Assembly (NCBI GenBank): GCA_025998675.1
Contig: AP024673.1
Coordinates: 1,329,221-1,393,220 of the forward strand
Reading direction: 5' to 3'
Length of the DNA stretch: 64,000 nt
Source: Fimbriimonadales bacterium
GTDB lineage: Bacteria; Armatimonadota; Fimbriimonadia; Fimbriimonadales; GBS-DC
A program made the position numbers and the translations under genes. Shown here piece after piece: positions 31,923 to 42,020 of this stretch; position 1 is the stretch's first letter; the number at the start of each line of letters is the position of its first letter. The notes under the pieces are model-generated. The model was not told where the DNA came from. It did no database searches and saw only the letters and a list, made by a program, of their open reading frames with translations.

Positions 31923-32977
31923 GAGCAGAGTCGCTGGCGTTTCTGAAGGCGATTGTGAACGCGCCGTCGCCGTCGGGCTACGAGCAACGCGCGGCGGAGG
32001 TCTACCGCGCCTACACACGCGAGTTCGCCGATAAGGTCTATACCGATGTGATGGGCAACACCATCGCCGTGATCAACCCCGACGGCGCGCCCCGCGTGAT
32101 GTTCGCCGGGCATATGGACGAAATCGGCTTCATCGTGAAATACATCTCCGACGAGGGGTTCCTCTACTTCGGTCCCATCGGCGGGCACGACCCGGTGATC
32201 CCCGTCGGGCAGCGCGTGCGCGTGCATACCAAACAGGGCGCCATCCCCGGCGTCATCGGCAAAAAGCCCATCCACCTGCTGGACGACGACGAGCGCGGCA
32301 AAGCGCCCAAGCTGCACGATTTGTGGATCGACATCGGCGCAAAGGACAGAGAAGACGCCCAATCGAAAGTGCGCATCGGCGACCCCGTGACTTTCGCGGT
32401 GGAGTTCGAGGAGTTGCAGAACGGCTTCGCCACCGCGCGCGGGTTCGACAACAAGATGGGCTCGTTCATTGTGGCGGAGGCGCTGCGCCTGCTTGCGGAG
32501 AACCGCCCGACGGCAGCCGTGTACGCGGTAGCGACGGTGCAGGAGGAGATTGGGCTGCGCGGGGCGCGCACCAGCGCGTATGGCGTGGACGCCCCCATCG
32601 GCATCGCCGTCGATGTGACGCACGCTTCCGACTACCCCACCGTCGACAAGCGGCGCGTGGGCGACATGCGTCCGGGCAAGGGTCCCGTCATCTGTCGGGG
32701 CGCGAACATCAACCCGCGCGTGTTCGAGATGCTGGTCGAAGCGGCGGAGGCGGAGGGCATTCCCTACCAGCTGGAGGCGGCGGGCGGCGGCACAGGCACC
32801 GACGCGAACGCCATGCAACTCAACAAGGCGGGCATGGCGACCGGGCTGGTCTCCGTGCCGTTGCGCTATATGCACACCCCGTGCGAGCTGCTCGCGCTGG
32901 AGGATGTAGAAAACGCCGCACGCCTGCTGGCAGCCTTCACCCGGCGCGTCACGCCCGATACGGACTTTACGCCGTAG
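31919..32977 (+). CDS. M42 family metallo-aminopeptidase
   Basis: 352 residues. Metal ligands are recognisable: AGHMDEIGF (His65, Asp67), GFDNKMGS (bridging Asp), VATVQEEIGLRGA (catalytic and ligand Glu pair), VDVTHASD, and RYMHTPCE (final His). M42 enzymes (TET aminopeptidases) form dodecameric tetrahedra that trim peptides, common in thermophiles and archaea. Translationally coupled to ribH by a four-base overlap, an association with no obvious functional meaning. Confidence 0.94.
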   Translation: MRAESLAFLKAIVNAPSPSGYEQRAAEVYRAYTREFADKVYTDVMGNTIAVINPDGAPRVMFAGHMDEIGFIVKYISDEGFLYFGPIGGHDPVIPVGQRVRVHTKQGAIPGVIGKKPIHLLDDDERGKAPKLHDLWIDIGAKDREDAQSKVRIGDPVTFAVEFEELQNGFATARGFDNKMGSFIVAEALRLLAENRPTAAVYAVATVQEEIGLRGARTSAYGVDAPIGIAVDVTHASDYPTVDKRRVGDMRPGKGPVICRGANINPRVFEMLVEAAEAEGIPYQLEAAGGGTGTDANAMQLNKAGMATGLVSVPLRYMHTPCELLALEDVENAARLLAAFTRRVTPDTDFTP

Positions 32978-32994
32978 GGCGGGCGTTGGTTTGA

Positions 32995-33018
32995 GGGGAT
33001 GCGGGCGCCCGCATCCCC
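32995..33018. terminator. Perfect palindrome, probable terminator
   Basis: GGGGATGCGGGC/GCCCGCATCCCC, 12 bp without loop bases, followed by GAAAA, between the M42 gene and the helicase promoter. Confidence 0.55.
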
Positions 33019-33033
33019 GAAAATCTGCACAGG

Positions 33034-33050
33034 GGGTACACTTTCCCCCG
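33034..33050 (+). promoter_or_regulatory. GG-extended -10, leaderless start of the helicase gene
   Basis: GGGTACACT (TACACT at 33037-33042), 8 bases before the ATG. Confidence 0.65.
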
Positions 33051-35237
<2,187 letters not shown>

Positions 35238-35274
35238 GGCGTATCAGGTGGGTGTTTAATCGCTGAAGACGCTC

Positions 35275-37533
35275 TCAAGTACTAAACCAGCGCGGAATCG
35301 CTCCCTCATACGCCTCACGGCAGCGCGTCAGGGGCAGGTCAATGAGCCGTGCGCCCTGCCAGTCAATCTGGATGCGCTCGCCGCCTGTAGCGCCAATCGT
35401 ATCGCACGCAAGCCCGTGCGCGCGGGCAAGCGCGATAATCTCGCTCGCGTGCTGGGGCGCGGCGGAGAGGATGACGCGCGTCTGTCGCTCGCCAAACAGC
35501 GCGGCGTCGGGGCGCGGCGCATGGTCAACCGCTTCCGCAGGCAGGTCTACCTGTACGCCCACCCCATGCGCCAACGCGCACTCGGTCAGCGCGACGGCGA
35601 AGCCGCCCTCGCTGAGGTCGTGCATCGAGCGCACGAGCCTTCGGCGCGCCAGCGTATGCAGCAGCCGATGGAGCGCGCGCTCCGTCGGCAAGTCCACCGG
35701 GTCGGGCGCGCCGCGCTCCAGCCCGTGAACGACAGACAGGTACTCGCTCGCGCCCAGCCCGAAGTGCGGCTCGGCGTCGGCAGGGCGCGCGGCGGGGCGC
35801 ACCAGCAGCACCACATCGCCCGCCTCGCGGAAGCCCATCCCGACGGCGTCGTCGGCGCGCTCCAGCACGCCCAACATGCCAATCGTCGGCGTCGGGTACA
35901 CCGCGCCGAACTCGCTCTCGTTGTAAAAGCTCACATTGCCCGACACAACGGGCGTCTCGAAAAACTCGCTCGCGTCAGCAATCCCGCGCACTGCCTGCTC
36001 GAACTGGTAGAAGATTTCGGGGCGTTGCGGGTTGCCGAAGTTGAGGCAGTCGGTAATCGCGCGGGGTACAGCGCCGACGCATGCGAGGTTGCGCGCCGCC
36101 TCCGCCACCGCAATCTGCCCGCCCCGGTAGGGATGCAGGTAGCAGTAGCGGGCGTTGCAGTCGATGGTGAGCGCGATTCCGCGGTCCGAGCCGCGCACAC
36201 GCAACGCCGCGGCGTCGCCCGCGCCCGGCGGCAGAATCGTCTGCGTGCCCACCAGCCAGTCATACTGCTCGTACACCCACCGCTTGCTGGCAATCGTTGG
36301 CGAGCCGAGCAGCGCAAGCAGCGCCTCGTTCATGTCGCTGGGGACGGGCACGGACTCAAGCTCAAGCCGCTGCGCCTCCGCAAGGTAGGCAGGTTCATCC
36401 GCCTGAAGGGTGTAGGTCGGGCACTGGGTGGTCAAGTAGTCGGGCGGCAGTTCGGCGACCACCTCGCCCCGATGGCGCACGCGCAGCACAGGCTCCTGCA
36501 GCACGCGCCCAATCACGACGGCGTTCAGCCCCCACTTGCGGAACACCTGTGCGACCTCTTCCTCGCGCCCCGCCTGCACATAGAGCAGCATCCGCTCCTG
36601 CGACTCGGAGAGCATGATTTCGTAGGGGGTCATGTCGGCTTCGCGCGTGGGCACGAGGCTGGTTTCAATCTCGACGCCCGTGCCCGACTTGGAGGTCGGC
36701 TCGCAGGTGGTGCAGGTCAGTCCCGCCGCGCCCATATCCTGCATCCCCAGCACCGCGCCCGTTTCAAGGGCTTCGAGAGTGGCTTCTATCAGCAATTTCT
36801 CCATGAACGGGTCGCCGATTTGCACATTCGGACGCTTCTCTTCCTGATCGTCGCCGAGCGTTTCGGAGGCGAAGGTCGCCCCGTGGATGCCGTCGCGTCC
36901 CGTGCTGGCGCCGACATACATTACCGCGCTGCCGGGCACATCCGCCCGCGCCGACACGATACGCGCCAGCGGCACGACGCCCACCGCCATCGCGTTCACC
37001 AGCGGGTTGCCCGAATAACACGGATGGAAGTAGACCTCGCCCGCGACGGTCGGCACGCCGATACAGTTGCCGTAGCTGGCGATGCCCTCCACCACATGCT
37101 CGAACAGGTAGCGGTTGCGCGGTTCCGTGAGCGGTCCAAAGCGCAGCGAGTTCAGAATCGCGATCGGGCGCGCGCCCATCGTGAAGATGTCGCGAATAAT
37201 CCCCCCGACGCCCGTCGCCGCGCCCTGATGAGGCTCCACGGCAGAGGGGTGGTTGTGGCTTTCCACCTTGAAGGCGACGCCCAGCTGTTCGTCCAGCGGC
37301 ACGACGCCCGCGTTCTCGAAACCTGCGCCTTCCAGCGACTCGCGATACTTGCGGAACAGGCGCAGCACGGGGCGCGAGTATTTGTAGCCACAGTGTTCTG
37401 ACCACATCACGGCGAACATGCCCAGCTCCACATCGGTCGGCTCGCGTCCCAGCAGGGCAACGATGCGTGCGTACTCGGCGTCAGTCAGCCCCATCTCGCG
37501 CCACACTTCGGGCGCACGGCGTTGCGTCGTCAT
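35275..37533 (-). CDS. purL: Phosphoribosylformylglycinamidine synthase subunit PurL
   Basis: 752 residues, the small-PurL form that needs PurS and PurQ (neither in the window). Motifs: FAVMWSEHCGYKYSRPVLR, KVESHNHPSAVEPHQGAATG, GGIIRDIFTMGARPIA, CYSGNPLVNAMAVG, DMGAAGLTCTTCE, RYCYLHPYRGGQIAVAEAAR. Converts FGAR to FGAM with ATP and ammonia from PurQ. GGTACACT lies 8 bases before ATG 37533, excluding the long upstream frame. Confidence 0.96.
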   Translation of the reverse strand: MTTQRRAPEVWREMGLTDAEYARIVALLGREPTDVELGMFAVMWSEHCGYKYSRPVLRLFRKYRESLEGAGFENAGVVPLDEQLGVAFKVESHNHPSAVEPHQGAATGVGGIIRDIFTMGARPIAILNSLRFGPLTEPRNRYLFEHVVEGIASYGNCIGVPTVAGEVYFHPCYSGNPLVNAMAVGVVPLARIVSARADVPGSAVMYVGASTGRDGIHGATFASETLGDDQEEKRPNVQIGDPFMEKLLIEATLEALETGAVLGMQDMGAAGLTCTTCEPTSKSGTGVEIETSLVPTREADMTPYEIMLSESQERMLLYVQAGREEEVAQVFRKWGLNAVVIGRVLQEPVLRVRHRGEVVAELPPDYLTTQCPTYTLQADEPAYLAEAQRLELESVPVPSDMNEALLALLGSPTIASKRWVYEQYDWLVGTQTILPPGAGDAAALRVRGSDRGIALTIDCNARYCYLHPYRGGQIAVAEAARNLACVGAVPRAITDCLNFGNPQRPEIFYQFEQAVRGIADASEFFETPVVSGNVSFYNESEFGAVYPTPTIGMLGVLERADDAVGMGFREAGDVVLLVRPAARPADAEPHFGLGASEYLSVVHGLERGAPDPVDLPTERALHRLLHTLARRRLVRSMHDLSEGGFAVALTECALAHGVGVQVDLPAEAVDHAPRPDAALFGERQTRVILSAAPQHASEIIALARAHGLACDTIGATGGERIQIDWQGARLIDLPLTRCREAYEGAIPRWFST

Positions 37534-37549
37534 CGCACAGGAGTGTACC
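37534..37549 (-). promoter_or_regulatory. GG-extended -10, leaderless start of purL
   Basis: GGTACACT (TACACT at 37542-37547), 8 bases before the ATG. Confidence 0.65.
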
Positions 37550-37589
37550 TGAAGGCGCTCTCGCCTGCGTTTGTAGCCTACCTGCCAGA

Positions 37590-39068
37590 CTAAAGCGCTC
37601 GCGCCAGCGCGCGCGGCGTGCGCAGCTCGTCGCGCAGGCACGCCAGCTGTTCCCACGCATAGCCCACGCGCAGCACGGTCGCTTCGTCGAACGGCTTGCC
37701 GATAATCTGCAGCCCGACGGGCAGGTCGTTCACGAAGCCGCAGGGCACGCTCAAGCCCGGTAGCCCCGCCAGGTTGACCGGGATGGTCAGCACATCGGCG
37801 CGCTTCATCGCCAGCGGGTCGTCCACCAGCTCGCCGAGTTTGAAGGCGGGCGTGGGCGCGGTGGGGCACACCAGCGCGTCCACCTGCTGGAACACGGCGT
37901 CGAACTGCTGGCGCAGCAGCGTGCGCCCTTTCTGCGCCTTGAGGTAAAAGGCGTCGTAGTAGCCCGACGAGAGGGCGTATGTGCCGATAATAATCCGCTG
38001 GATGACCTCCTTGCCGAAGCCTGCCGCGCGAGTGGCTTCCATCATGCCGATATGCCCCTTCTCCGCGCCGACGCGCAGCCCGTAACGCACGCCGTCGTAG
38101 CGCGCGAGGTTCGAGGAACACTCGGCGGGCGCGAGAATATAGTAAATCGCCAGCGACTGCTCTGCCATCGGCAGGGAGACCTCCTGCACCTCCGCGCCGA
38201 TGGATTCCAGCAAGCCAATTGCGCGGCGCACCGTCTCAGCGACTTCGGGCATCACGCCCTGCCCGAAGAACTCCTTCGGCACACCCAGTCGAACGCCCTT
38301 GATGTCGTCCACCAGCGCCTCGCGAAAGTCGGGCACAGGCACATCGACGCTGGTGGCGTCGTGGGGGTCTTTGCCTGCGATGGCGTTGAGCATAATCGCG
38401 CAGTCTTCAACCGTTCTGGTGAGCGGTCCGATTTGATCGAGCGATGAGGCGTAGGCGACCAGCCCATAGCGGCTCACGCGCCCGTAGGTGGGCTTGAGTC
38501 CGACCACCCCGCAGAACGCGGCGGGCTGACGGATGGAGCCACCCGTGTCGGAGCCGAGCGTGGCGTATGCCATATGCGCGGCGACCGCCGCCGCCGATCC
38601 GCCCGACGAGCCGCCCGGCACGCGCTCCAGATCCCACGGGTTGCGCGTCGGGTGGAACGCCGAGAACTCGGTGGACGAACCCATCGCGAACTCGTCCATG
38701 TTGAGCTTGCCGACGAACACCGCGCCCTGTGCCCGCAGGCGTTCGACGACCGTCGCATCGTAGGGCGGTACGAAGTTGTGCAGGATGCGCGAGGCGCAGG
38801 TGGTGCGCACGCCGCGCGTGCAGAGGTTGTCCTTGAGTGCGATTGGTACGCCCAGCAGCGGGGTGCGCTCGCCCGCGTCGAGTCGCGCCTGCGCATGGCG
38901 CGCCATCTCCCGCGCCAGCTCAGGCGTCGGCGTGATGAACGCCTGCACATGCGGCTCGGTCTCGCTGATGTGTGTCAGCACTGCCTCCGTCAGCTCGATG
39001 GCGGAAAGCTCGCGGGCGTGCAGTTTGTGGCTGATTTCGGCAATACTCAGCGTCAGCAGCTCCTTCAT
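37590..39068 (-). CDS. gatA: Asp/Glu-tRNA(Asn/Gln) amidotransferase subunit A
   Basis: 492 residues, amidase-signature enzyme. Catalytic Lys in [12 protein letters not shown], the Ser-rich loop [14 protein letters not shown] and nucleophile region [16 protein letters not shown] are intact. Releases ammonia from glutamine for GatB to amidate misacylated tRNA. It starts immediately after the gatC stop (TAG ATG), with GGAG in the gatC end as ribosome site. gatB is not in the window, so the three genes are not clustered here. Confidence 0.96.
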   Translation of the reverse strand: MKELLTLSIAEISHKLHARELSAIELTEAVLTHISETEPHVQAFITPTPELAREMARHAQARLDAGERTPLLGVPIALKDNLCTRGVRTTCASRILHNFVPPYDATVVERLRAQGAVFVGKLNMDEFAMGSSTEFSAFHPTRNPWDLERVPGGSSGGSAAAVAAHMAYATLGSDTGGSIRQPAAFCGVVGLKPTYGRVSRYGLVAYASSLDQIGPLTRTVEDCAIMLNAIAGKDPHDATSVDVPVPDFREALVDDIKGVRLGVPKEFFGQGVMPEVAETVRRAIGLLESIGAEVQEVSLPMAEQSLAIYYILAPAECSSNLARYDGVRYGLRVGAEKGHIGMMEATRAAGFGKEVIQRIIIGTYALSSGYYDAFYLKAQKGRTLLRQQFDAVFQQVDALVCPTAPTPAFKLGELVDDPLAMKRADVLTIPVNLAGLPGLSVPCGFVNDLPVGLQIIGKPFDEATVLRVGYAWEQLACLRDELRTPRALARAL

Positions 39069-39359
39069 CTACTCCTCCACGATGCGCGGCACGATAAACA
39101 GCCCGTCGCGGGCTTCGGGGGCGTTCGCCAGCGCGTCCGCGCGGGCGAGCGTCGCGCCCACCTCATCCTCGCGAAAGGCGTTGAACACGGGGATCGAGTG
39201 CGAGGTCGGCTCCACCGCGTCCAGCGGCAGCGCCTGCAGCCGCTCGAAATGCTCCATCAGCGCGTTGATCGGGCGCATGAGTTCAGTAAGTTGCTCATCG
39301 GTCAGCTCCAGCCGCGCCAGTTTCGCCGTGTGGCGCATCTGCTCTAAGGTGATTGCCAT
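39069..39359 (-). CDS. gatC: Asp/Glu-tRNA amidotransferase subunit C
   Basis: 96 residues, normal size. MAITLEQMRHTAKLARLELTDEQ is the conserved helix pair; SIPVFNAFREDEV and FIVPRIVEE are the typical middle and tail. GatC wraps around GatA and stabilises the complex. ATG 39359 follows GGGAG; a GGTATACT box at 39378-39383 gives a leader of about ten bases. The longer frame from 39431 is rejected because it overlaps the promoter. Confidence 0.92.
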   Translation of the reverse strand: MAITLEQMRHTAKLARLELTDEQLTELMRPINALMEHFERLQALPLDAVEPTSHSIPVFNAFREDEVGATLARADALANAPEARDGLFIVPRIVEE

Positions 39360-39391
39360 CGCGCACGCTCCCGCAAGAGTATACCTTGCCT

Positions 39392-39859
39392 TCAGCTGTC
39401 CGCACGCAGCCCAACGACCCACACAGGGCACGCAAGCACGCTACGGTAGGTCTCCAGGTCGCGGCGCACTTTGCTGAGGCGAGGGAGGTTCCTGCCGCAC
39501 ACCCCATCGTCATACACAATCTCAACGTCGAGGGCAATCCGCCCCAGGTTGTGCGCCAGCAGGAACTTGAGGAAGTCGTTGGAGCAGTCGGCGGGGTCGG
39601 AGAGCTGAATCTCCACCGCCACTTCGCCCTTCACGAGGTCGAAGCGCAGATGGGTGTGTTCAGGCGATACAGGTTGCTCGCGTTCCCAGCCCCGCGCGGT
39701 GAGCTGCTCTGCCAGCGCGACGGCAGGCGTCGGGCGCACGCCGCGCCCCAGCGGGGTGCGTAACGCGCCAAGAGCCAGCAAGATGTCTTCATACTGCTCC
39801 GAAAAGTGGCGCTGGAGGATGGTTTTGGCGAACTTGAACTCATACTCTGAGTAGCTCAC
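39392..39859 (-). CDS. BglII-like PD-(D/E)XK endonuclease, no methylase
   Basis: 155 residues from GTG. The stretch LRFDLVKGEVAVEIQLSDPADCSNDFLKF has the layout of the BglII/BstYI family active site (Asp, then Glu-x-Gln on the central strand), followed by LDVEIVYDDGVC and a C-terminal strand PVWVVGLRADS. BglII itself is 223 residues, so this is shorter. There is no methyltransferase beside it; instead it follows glycerate kinase by 19 bp. It may be a relic restriction enzyme, a repair nuclease or an anti-phage single-gene nuclease. Family assignment is by motif only. Confidence 0.6.
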   Translation of the reverse strand: MSYSEYEFKFAKTILQRHFSEQYEDILLALGALRTPLGRGVRPTPAVALAEQLTARGWEREQPVSPEHTHLRFDLVKGEVAVEIQLSDPADCSNDFLKFLLAHNLGRIALDVEIVYDDGVCGRNLPRLSKVRRDLETYRSVLACPVWVVGLRADS

Positions 39860-39878
39860 AGAAGCTGGATTCAGCGTA

Positions 39879-40964
39879 TTATGCGAACTCCCTGCTGACA
39901 GCTTCGCGTGTGGTCTGCGCCAGCGCGTCGGCGGGCGGCAGGTCGGGCGCGAGTTCGGCGCAGGCGTACACGCGCACGCGCGGCAGGCTACCGAGCGGCT
40001 CCCAGCCCGCGCCCGTGCGTCCCGCCAGCGCCAGCACAGGTTTGCCAGACGCCACCGCCTGCTGAATCAGCACGCCGACGCCCTTGCCCATCAGCGTCTG
40101 CGCATCCACCTGCCCCTCGCCCGTGATGAGGCAATCCGCCGCCTGCAGACGCGCGTCCCAGTCCACATGGCGCAGCAGCCACATCACGCCCGACACAATC
40201 GGCGCGCGCAGGTAGGCGTGCAGTCCGCCTGCCAGTCCACCCGCCGCGCCTGCGCCCAGCGTCGTTGTGAGGTCTATCCCTGTGTCGCGCAAAGCGATTT
40301 CTGCGAAGCGTTCCAGCGCGCGCGTGAGCGTCTCCACCTGTTCGGGCGTCGCGCCTTTCTGGGGTCCGTACACGCGCGCGGCGTCCAGCAGGGTGTTCTG
40401 CACATCGGCGCACAGCGTCAGCGGCTTGCCCTGCAGTGGGTCATCCGCAGGCGGCTCGACAGCGTGCAGTTCCAGCAGCCCCCGCCCGCCGTGCGCAATC
40501 GGCTCGCCCTGCGCGTTCAGCAGTCGGAAGCCGAGCGCGCGCAACGCGCCCACGCCCGCGTCGGTGGTCGCCACGCCGCCCAGCCCAAGCCAGAGGGCGC
40601 GCGCCTCGGGATGCGCCGCCGCGCGGAGCAGCTCGCCCACGCCCCGCGTACTGGCGTCCAGCGGCGCGCGCGATTCTGGAGAAAGCCAGTGGATGCCCGC
40701 CGCCTGCGCCGACTCGATCACCGCCGCGCCCGACGGCAACAACAGCCATTCGGCGCGTCGGGGACGCAGCAGCGCATCGTGCGAGTCTGTCTCGAAGCGT
40801 CGCGCGTCGGGGAAATGGTAGCCCCAGACCTCCAGCCAGCCCGTGCCGCCGTCAGCAATCGGGCACAGGTCCGCCTCGCCGACAAGGTTATCCGCAATAA
40901 TCTGCGCGGCGCGCATGGGGGAGAGCGTGCCCTTGTAAGCGGTGGGAGCAATCAGGAAGCGCAT
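39879..40964 (-). CDS. glxK: Glycerate kinase, class II
   Basis: 361 residues. IAPTAYKGTLSPMRAAQIIA and CPIADGGTGWLEVW are the N-terminal hallmark, with GLGGVATTDAGVGALRALGF, GAGAAGGLAGGL and ITGEGQVDAQTLMGKG further on. Phosphorylates D-glycerate, usually to 2-phosphoglycerate, in glycerate/serine or photorespiratory-type salvage. It begins 3 bp after the RDD protein stop and is followed by the BglII-like nuclease, forming a three-gene minus-strand operon. Confidence 0.93.
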   Translation of the reverse strand: MRFLIAPTAYKGTLSPMRAAQIIADNLVGEADLCPIADGGTGWLEVWGYHFPDARRFETDSHDALLRPRRAEWLLLPSGAAVIESAQAAGIHWLSPESRAPLDASTRGVGELLRAAAHPEARALWLGLGGVATTDAGVGALRALGFRLLNAQGEPIAHGGRGLLELHAVEPPADDPLQGKPLTLCADVQNTLLDAARVYGPQKGATPEQVETLTRALERFAEIALRDTGIDLTTTLGAGAAGGLAGGLHAYLRAPIVSGVMWLLRHVDWDARLQAADCLITGEGQVDAQTLMGKGVGVLIQQAVASGKPVLALAGRTGAGWEPLGSLPRVRVYACAELAPDLPPADALAQTTREAVSREFA

Positions 40965-40967
40965 CGC

Positions 40968-41762
40968 CTACTCCAGCCTGCCGCGTTCGCGGGCGTAGCG
41001 CGCGGCGACCGCCTCCAGCAAGCCCTCCATCGCCGCGGGCGGCGGGTCGGGCAGGATGCCCGCCGCTGCCAGTCGGCGATAAATTTCCGTCGCCAGCTGC
41101 GCACGCGCGCCCGCCGTCAGCTGGTCGCGCCTGTCCAGAAACGCGCGCAGGGCGCGGTACTCGCTGGGGCTGAGCGCCAGCAACGGCGGCAGATACGACT
41201 CCAGCGGGTGGGGCGCGTCGCTCGTCGCGCGGAGCTGCTCCAGCGTGGGCGCAGGGGTGCGACGCTCCTTAATCACAAATGTGCCCGCCAGCATATCGCC
41301 CAGCCGCTGTCCATACGGGTTGAAAAACGCCAGCACGCCCGCCACATTGTAGCCCATAATGCAAATCGGGAAGGCGTCCACCAGGCGCACCAGCTCGCGA
41401 ATGAGGATTGCCGTCGGCGTCACGGGCGCGCCGTTGAGCATCATTACGCGCAGCCCAAACGCACGCTTGGCAGGCGTCTGCCCGCTCCAGAAAATCTCGA
41501 ACACGATGTAGTACGCGAACCACAGAATGTACGCGAAAAAGATGAGTCCCGCAATCAGCCACCCCTCGCCAATCAGTGTGTAGAGACTGGAGATTGCCTG
41601 CGTGGTTTCTTCCAGCAGGGCGAGCAGCGCTGCGACGACTCCGATAATAGTCAGCACCAGCAGGTCGTCCAGCACCGCCGCCAGCGCGCGCGACCCCAGC
41701 CCCGCAATTTCGTAGCGAATCTCGACCTTCTCCGGACTCTGCAGCACGAACTCGTACGGCAT
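40968..41762 (-). CDS. RDD-family membrane protein
   Basis: 264 residues. Conserved AGLGSRALAAVLDDLLVL (the R-DD core), then membrane segments ILWFAYYIVFEIFW and AGVLAFF, with WSGQTPAKRAFGLRVM and YGQRLGDMLAGTFVI. RDD proteins are small membrane proteins of mostly unknown role, some linked to ion exchange. The C-terminal 90 residues are a soluble helical extension. TATGAT preceded by GGG ends 9 bases before the ATG. Confidence 0.88.
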   Translation of the reverse strand: MPYEFVLQSPEKVEIRYEIAGLGSRALAAVLDDLLVLTIIGVVAALLALLEETTQAISSLYTLIGEGWLIAGLIFFAYILWFAYYIVFEIFWSGQTPAKRAFGLRVMMLNGAPVTPTAILIRELVRLVDAFPICIMGYNVAGVLAFFNPYGQRLGDMLAGTFVIKERRTPAPTLEQLRATSDAPHPLESYLPPLLALSPSEYRALRAFLDRRDQLTAGARAQLATEIYRRLAAAGILPDPPPAAMEGLLEAVAARYARERGRLE

Positions 41763-41780
41763 CGCGCGAGAATCATACCC
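41763..41780 (-). promoter_or_regulatory. GG-extended -10, leaderless start of the RDD operon
   Basis: GGGTATGAT (TATGAT at 41772-41777), 9 bases before the ATG. Confidence 0.55.
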
Positions 41781-41816
41781 ATTTCCAGAAAGCGGTTCCC
41801 GCGCGCAGGAGAACGC

Positions 41817-41978
41817 TAAGTGTCTTTGCACGAGAATTGCGACATGCGCGCGCAGCACCGTCTTTATGGAGTGCGGAAGCGGAGCTTCCGCGAGGCTGAA
41901 GCTCCCGCTTCAGCACTCCAAATTACGCGCATGCGCGGACAGGGGGGAGTCGCCGAAAATTCATTGCAAAGACACTTA
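41817..41978. repeat. MITE-like element, TAAGTGTCTTTGCA family, copy 2
   Basis: Perfect 14-bp terminal inverted repeats TAAGTGTCTTTGCA (41817-41830) and TGCAAAGACACTTA (41965-41978). Centre: GGAGT, hairpin GCGGAAGC/GCTTCCGC, hairpin GCTGAAGC/GCTTCAGC, ACTCC. It fills most of the gap between the divergent RDD and GH50 genes; the rest of that gap holds no other feature beyond the RDD promoter. Confidence 0.88.
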
Positions 41979-42020
41979 AAAGAAGGAATTTTTCTCACGC
42001 ACGCGAAGCCGTAGCGTGCT

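Noticed and set aside
35416-37401. 661-codon plus-strand frame opposite purL
   Set aside because: Shadow of a GC-rich gene: composition dominated by Arg/Ala/His, no motif, no promoter, while purL has all family motifs.
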